From assembly GCA_022566355.1 (NCBI GenBank), contig JADFJB010000119.1, positions 1-13,769 on the forward strand: a stretch of 13,769 nucleotides of DNA, read 5' to 3'. The translations under genes and the position numbers were made by a program. Shown piece by piece: positions 13,378-13,769 of this stretch. How positions within the stretch are numbered: the stretch's first letter is position 1; every line of letters starts with the position of its first letter. Origin of the DNA: a candidate division KSB1 bacterium (lineage in GTDB: Bacteria > Zhuqueibacterota > JdFR-76 > DREG01). Under the pieces are notes generated by a model that searched no databases, was not told the DNA's origin, and was given only the letters and a program-made list of their open reading frames with translations.

Positions 13378-13769
13378 AATTTATGTTTGGAACCAATGTT
13401 CTCATGATTTGCCCCCCCAATTTTGAAGCCGTTGGTGGATCATAATTCGAGAGCACAATCACGATATCCCCAGGACCATACTCGATCTCTAAGACCGCAT
13501 TGATCCCTTGACCGCCGCCTGCCATGCCAATGCCTCCCCTTAACCTTCTAGGAGCGTGCTCGACATCTTCATAATACTTGGTTCACCATAGCGGTGTATT
13601 TAGGACTCAACAGCTTGAAACTTCGAAATGCGTTGATGAATTTTAACAAGTCACCGGCAGTCGAATATCCGCCTCCTGCCGCTGTACCTTTAGCTGGTGG
13701 CAGCAGGCTATTTTCTCGTTGAAACCCTTCACTTGGTTTTGCGCCAGGAGGAGCTTGGTTGGTGTATCC
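13376..13769 (-). pseudogene. Frameshifted C-terminal part of a beta-lactamase-family serine hydrolase
   Basis: From the right edge inward, the first frame (13769-13569) gives GYTNQAPPGA, later AAGGGYSTAGDLLKFINAF and LLSPKYTAMVNQ, then a stop. After a one-base shift near 13570 the next frame gives MAGGGQGINAVLEIEYGPGD and VIVLSNYDPP and ends at 13376. These blocks are the C-terminal part of the class C beta-lactamase/penicillin-binding-like serine hydrolases, which often end in a VxLSNxDPP strand. The catalytic SxxK and YxN motifs would lie beyond the window. The frameshift breaks the gene unless it is a sequencing error. Its 3' end meets the transposase relic on the opposite strand. Confidence 0.75.

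Noticed and set aside
13184-13426. An 80-residue open frame on the + strand as a new small gene
   Set aside because: The transposase match runs through a different frame for most of this span, and only its last part continues the relic after the frameshift.

Overview
The window looks like an AT-rich accessory stretch of a bacterial chromosome. The tail-specific protease, the GxxExxY nuclease-fold gene with its octamer repeats, and the many genes without a clear Shine-Dalgarno suggest a member of the FCB group (Bacteroidota, Calditrichota, KSB1 and relatives). This placement is an inference; there is no rRNA or other marker gene.

Layout. Bases 1-244 hold a broken, about 95 percent identical partial copy of the NCS1 permease gene found whole at 1012-2502. 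Between the two copies sits a Phd/YefM antitoxin and PIN (VapC-like) toxin pair on the + strand. From 7448 down to 1012, on the - strand, runs a molybdenum hydroxylase operon in the order [2Fe-2S] small subunit, molybdopterin large subunit, CoxG-like SRPBCC protein, FAD medium subunit, NCS1 permease. Two members of one repeat family (8-bp units giving ACCACAGAG...CTCTGTGGT ends) have entered this operon. One carries a GxxExxY/PD-(D/E)XK gene and lies between the small and large subunits. The other is a 97-bp element without a gene, between the large subunit and coxG. Upstream on the same strand are a class I methyltransferase, a C-terminally truncated DUF1572/DinB-like gene and a complete tail-specific protease (prc).

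From 11265 on the + strand are the two accessory genes the hydroxylase needs: xdhC (cofactor insertion/sulfuration) and a mocA-like cytidylyltransferase. Their roughly 450-base leader contains a nested, riboswitch-sized fold (10957-11095) that matches no class I recognise. The last 800 bases are decayed: a frameshifted IS91-type transposase relic and a frameshifted C-terminal part of a beta-lactamase-family serine hydrolase that runs off the right edge.

Working model: the permease imports a nucleobase- or hydantoin-like compound. The three-subunit hydroxylase oxidises it with a molybdopterin cytosine dinucleotide cofactor made by MocA and installed with XdhC and possibly CoxG. The large subunit lacks the Cys signature of CO dehydrogenase, so the substrate is unknown. 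The most unusual parts are the TIR-bounded GxxExxY element, the run-on tail it gives the iron-sulfur subunit, and the structured leader of xdhC.
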